From Acidimicrobiaceae bacterium (GTDB lineage: Bacteria; Actinomycetota; Acidimicrobiia; Acidimicrobiales; UBA10347), in contig DNHM01000478.1 of NCBI GenBank assembly GCA_003485885.1, forward strand, positions 1-9,048: DNA of 9,048 bases. Direction: 5' to 3'. The position numbers were made by a program, and so were the translations under genes. The notes under the pieces are model-generated. The model had not been told where the DNA came from. It searched no databases and saw only the letters and a list, made by a program, of their open reading frames with translations. This document shows positions 6,960-9,048 of the stretch, one piece after another (position 1 is the stretch's first letter; each line of letters starts with the position of its first letter).

Positions 6960-7364
6960 TCAGAGTTTGGGAACGAGTTGGGTGCTCTCGACGATTCGGG
7001 AGTCAGCGAGTGCAGCTGCTCGCATTGGTGCGATCGCCTGGTAATCGGGATCGTTGAACATCTCGATGAACTGTCGGCGGGTGGGATAGGTGACCAGGAT
7101 GATGATGTCCCACTCTTCGTCGCCGCCAATCACGGTGTTTTTGCCACGGCCCATCCACATGACCGAACCGCCGAAACGGGGCTCGAGCTCTGCGAAGGCC
7201 TGACCGTACTTGGTGTACGCCTGGCGGCCAGTAAGCCCGTCGACGCCATGACCTGACTCGGCCTGATCCCGGTACTTCAGCAGGTTGAGCATCACGACCG
7301 GTTCATCGAGATCGCTCTCGGCCATCTTGGCGATCACGTCGTAGTCCGCATGTACATATCCCAT
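6960..7364 (-). CDS. DUF1330 domain protein
   Basis: This 134-residue soluble protein has the DUF1330 pattern, a small ferredoxin-like (dimeric alpha/beta barrel) fold. Visible landmarks are PVVMLNLLKYRD (22-33), RQAYTKYG (47-54), the strand RFGGSVMWMGRG (63-74), WDIIILVTYPTRRQFIEMF (85-103), DPDYQAIAPMRAAALADSR (105-123). The whole domain is present and there is no signal peptide. No biochemical function is established that I can assign; related folds act as small monooxygenases or stress proteins. It starts 23 bases after the stop of sdaA and is followed at 58 bases by the oxidoreductase, so the three are likely one transcript. The start ATG 7364 has a weak purine run (CGGGAC) before it. 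Confidence 0.9.
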   Translation of the reverse strand: MGYVHADYDVIAKMAESDLDEPVVMLNLLKYRDQAESGHGVDGLTGRQAYTKYGQAFAELEPRFGGSVMWMGRGKNTVIGGDEEWDIIILVTYPTRRQFIEMFNDPDYQAIAPMRAAALADSRIVESTQLVPKL

Positions 7365-7387
7365 GTCCCGAAGCTAACAAGCCCGAC

Positions 7388-8854
7388 TCAACACTCAATG
7401 ATCCGGACCGGGATACGCACTGCAAGCCCGCCTTCGGAAGTCTCCTTGTACTTGACGTTCATGTCCTGCGCGGTCTGCCACATGGTGTCGATGACATCGT
7501 CCAAGGTGACTCGGGCCAGGTCAGGTAGGCCTTCCAACGCAAGGTGGGCAGCAGTAATGGCCTTCATTGCTCCCATGGCATTCCGTTCGATACACGGAAC
7601 CTGTACGAGCCCACCAATCGGGTCACAGGTCAGGCCGAGATGGTGTTCCATGGCAATCTCGGCCGCCATCAGCGCTTGTGCGGGCGTGCCGCCCCGGACC
7701 TCGACAAGGGCAGCAGCAGCCATGGCAGCTGACACTCCGATCTCGGCCTGGCATCCCCCCATCGCGGCCGAGATGGTGGCCCGCTTCTTGAAGATGGCGC
7801 CGATCTCGGCAGCCACAAGCAGAAATCGGATTGCGCTTTCGTCGGTGGCAGTTCCCGTGGCCAAATAGTGCGCCAACACTGCCGGGATCACACCAGCAGC
7901 GCCATTGGTTGGAGCGGTCACGACTCGACCAAAGGCCGCGTTCTCCTCGTTCACGGCTAGCGCGAAACAGCTGACCCATCGCACCGTGTGGTCAAAGTTG
8001 GGGCGAGCGCTGCACACCGCGTGAAACCAGTCGTCTGCCGAGTCGAACTCGCTGGCAGCACCCATGAGCGTCTGGTGAAGACCAGCAGCTCGCCGTGATA
8101 CTTCGAGGCCACCGGGCAATACCCCTTCGGTGCAGCAGCCTCGAAACATGCACTCGACCATCGTGTCCCGGATCCGAAGCAGACCGGTGTCAATCTCGTC
8201 ATCGGTGCGCCAATGGCGCTCGTTTCCACGCACGACGTCCGCGATCGAGCAGTCGAGATCTTGGGTCCAGCGCAAAAGATCCTGTGCCATTTCAATCGGA
8301 AATGGCAGGGTCACGGGCTCCGGCGCTTCAACCCCCGTGTCCTCACCAACGATAAACCCGCCGCCGATCGAGAAGTATCGACGCACGAGCGGCTCGTCAT
8401 TCGCACGGACAGCCGTAATCGCCATGCCGTTCGGGTGGAAGTCAAGCGACTGGTCGGTGCGGAACTGGATGTCGCGTTCTCGTTCGAACGGAACCCCGTG
8501 GTGGCGTCGCAGCCGGAGTTCGCCGGCCAACGCCACGTCGGCCCCAAGCCTGGTGATGAGGTCGACCTCACACGTCTCGGGGTCTTCGCCACGCAGTCCC
8601 ATCATGATGGCGACACCGGTGCCATGGCCTCGTCCGGTCTTGGCCAACGACCCGTACAAGTCGACGTTGACCGACTCGACGTCGGTAAGCGCTCCGGCGG
8701 CTTCGACTTCGTCGAGGAATCGGAGCGCCGCCCGCCATGGACCAAGGGTGTGTGAGCTCGACGGCCCCACACCAATCTTCAACATGTCGAACACACTGAT
8801 CGCCGATCGAATCCGCCGATCCGGTATGTCCAGTTGATCTGAGACGATGGTCAT
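7388..8854 (-). CDS. sdaA: L-serine dehydratase (L-serine ammonia-lyase), iron-sulfur type
   Basis: SdaA converts L-serine to pyruvate and ammonia in the cytoplasm using a [4Fe-4S] cluster. The 488-residue chain has the beta domain first ([17 protein letters not shown] at 20-36, then [18 protein letters not shown]) and the alpha domain after about 200 ([20 protein letters not shown] at 311-330). Cluster ligands by family comparison are Cys368 (GGCQAE), Cys410 (LTCDPIGG) and Cys421 (VPCIERN), spaced 42 and 11, the same spacing as in the Legionella enzyme. The last residue is Cys488 (RIIEC), which in that enzyme folds into the active site as a fourth ligand. Beta and alpha parts are fused, as in the single-chain form. 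The start ATG 8854 is chosen because GGGGAG lies 5 bases upstream and the conserved fold starts near residue 14; an upstream GTG at 8971 only adds an Arg/Ser-rich extension that overlaps the divergent gene. A TAGGAT at 8883-8878 could be its -10. Confidence 0.96.
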   Translation of the reverse strand: MTIVSDQLDIPDRRIRSAISVFDMLKIGVGPSSSHTLGPWRAALRFLDEVEAAGALTDVESVNVDLYGSLAKTGRGHGTGVAIMMGLRGEDPETCEVDLITRLGADVALAGELRLRRHHGVPFERERDIQFRTDQSLDFHPNGMAITAVRANDEPLVRRYFSIGGGFIVGEDTGVEAPEPVTLPFPIEMAQDLLRWTQDLDCSIADVVRGNERHWRTDDEIDTGLLRIRDTMVECMFRGCCTEGVLPGGLEVSRRAAGLHQTLMGAASEFDSADDWFHAVCSARPNFDHTVRWVSCFALAVNEENAAFGRVVTAPTNGAAGVIPAVLAHYLATGTATDESAIRFLLVAAEIGAIFKKRATISAAMGGCQAEIGVSAAMAAAALVEVRGGTPAQALMAAEIAMEHHLGLTCDPIGGLVQVPCIERNAMGAMKAITAAHLALEGLPDLARVTLDDVIDTMWQTAQDMNVKYKETSEGGLAVRIPVRIIEC

Positions 8855-8859
8855 GGGTG

Positions 8860-8865
8860 CTCCCC
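8860..8865 (-). promoter_or_regulatory. Ribosome binding site of sdaA
   Basis: GGGGAG on the minus strand lies 5 bases before ATG 8854. It is the best Shine-Dalgarno match in the window and fixes the sdaA start at 8854, ruling against the longer GTG 8971 reading. Confidence 0.7.
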
Positions 8866-8901
8866 GAGGTCGGGCTGATCCTAATCCTGCATGTCGCGCT
8901 G

Positions 8902-9048
8902 ATGTTGCGAACGAAGGCCAACCCGAACAGCGCGAGCTACGGCCCTGCGATCGCTGGTGTAGAGATTGCACCCCTCACCCCATCGATCGGTGCGGTGGTG
9001 AGCAGCGTCGGCCTGGCCCACGATCTGCAGGATCCGACAATCGAGGCC
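8902..9048 (+). CDS. N-terminus of a TauD/TfdA-type dioxygenase (partial)
   Basis: From ATG 8902 the frame is open for 49 codons to the right edge. After a short leader (MLRTKANPNSASYGPA) it reads AGVEIAPLTPSIGAVVSSVG then LAHDLQDPTIEA. This matches the opening strand and turn of TauD/TfdA proteins, where 'I-x-P-L-x-P-x-I-G-A-x-(V/I)-S-G-V-D-L' is followed by an acidic loop and helix. These are Fe(II)/2-oxoglutarate-dependent oxygenases. The His-x-Asp/Glu and distal His iron ligands would lie beyond the window, so neither substrate nor integrity can be judged. The usual Gly-Val-Asp is Ser-Val-Gly here, a small departure. No clear ribosome binding site precedes ATG 8902, so the start is uncertain. 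It is transcribed away from sdaA. Confidence 0.62.
   Translation, partial: MLRTKANPNSASYGPAIAGVEIAPLTPSIGAVVSSVGLAHDLQDPTIEA

Noticed and set aside
6117..7256. Long plus-strand open frame (379 codons) antisense to the oxidoreductase and DUF1330 genes
   Set aside because: It spans two well-recognised minus-strand genes plus their gap, has a Ser/Ala/Pro/Thr-rich composition without family features, and arises from the third-position bias of the real genes.
1349..8954. Three GCGATCGC octamers (1349-1356, 7030-7037, 8947-8954) like the cyanobacterial HIP1 repeat
   Set aside because: The count is small, two sit inside minus-strand genes and one inside the plus-strand oxygenase frame, and CGATCG-type words are common throughout this GC-rich sequence.
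8855..8971. Upstream extension of sdaA from GTG 8971
   Set aside because: The added 39 residues are Arg/Ser-rich, outside the conserved fold, and antisense to the divergent oxygenase start; a strong GGGGAG supports ATG 8854.
8881..9048. Minus-strand open frame of 55 codons at the right edge, ending at TAG 8883-8881
   Set aside because: It resembles no family, whereas the plus strand of the same bases gives a clear TauD-like N-terminus.

Overview
The window is GC-rich and densely coded. The long open frames antisense to real genes and the frequent C/G at third codon positions fit a high-GC bacterium. The gene set (an asymmetric two-subunit ABC exporter, a lipoprotein with a long Ser/Thr/Ala/Pro linker, a fused one-chain serine dehydratase, a DUF1330 protein and a zinc-free MDR oxidoreductase) suggests an actinobacterium, perhaps Acidimicrobiia. 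That placement is inference from protein style, not from a marker gene.

Layout, left to right. Bases 1-89 hold the C-terminal tail of a plus-strand gene that resembles MazF/PemK toxins. Bases 90-491 show no convincing gene and end in a palindrome at 482-498. A small plus-strand lipoprotein follows (492-851, probably starting at 576). Its natural C-terminal membrane anchor lies in another frame (848-922), so this gene looks frameshifted. The convergent gap 923-1197 carries two hairpins that can serve as terminators.

Everything from 1198 to 8854 is on the minus strand. In transcription order: L-serine dehydratase sdaA (8854-7388), a DUF1330 protein (7364-6960), an MDR quinone-reductase-like gene broken by a +1 shift near 6115 (6901-5758), an SH3b-domain lipoprotein (5675-4875), and the two subunits of a heterodimeric ABC exporter (4817-2985 and 2985-1198), which are joined by a TGATG stop/start overlap. 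A weak hairpin at 5713-5731 and a promoter-like hexamer at 5683-5688 suggest two transcription units: sdaA-DUF1330-MDR (serine breakdown plus small-molecule redox) and lipoprotein-ABC-ABC (cell envelope export). A plus-strand TauD/TfdA-type dioxygenase starts at about 8902, divergent from sdaA with only 47 bases between the two starts, and runs off the window.

Most of the window is recognisable, ordinary chromosomal content. The points most worth a second look are the two apparent frameshifts (natural decay or assembly error), the clean degenerate/consensus split of the ATP sites in the exporter, and the uncharacterised SH3b lipoprotein upstream of that exporter. I found no clear new system.
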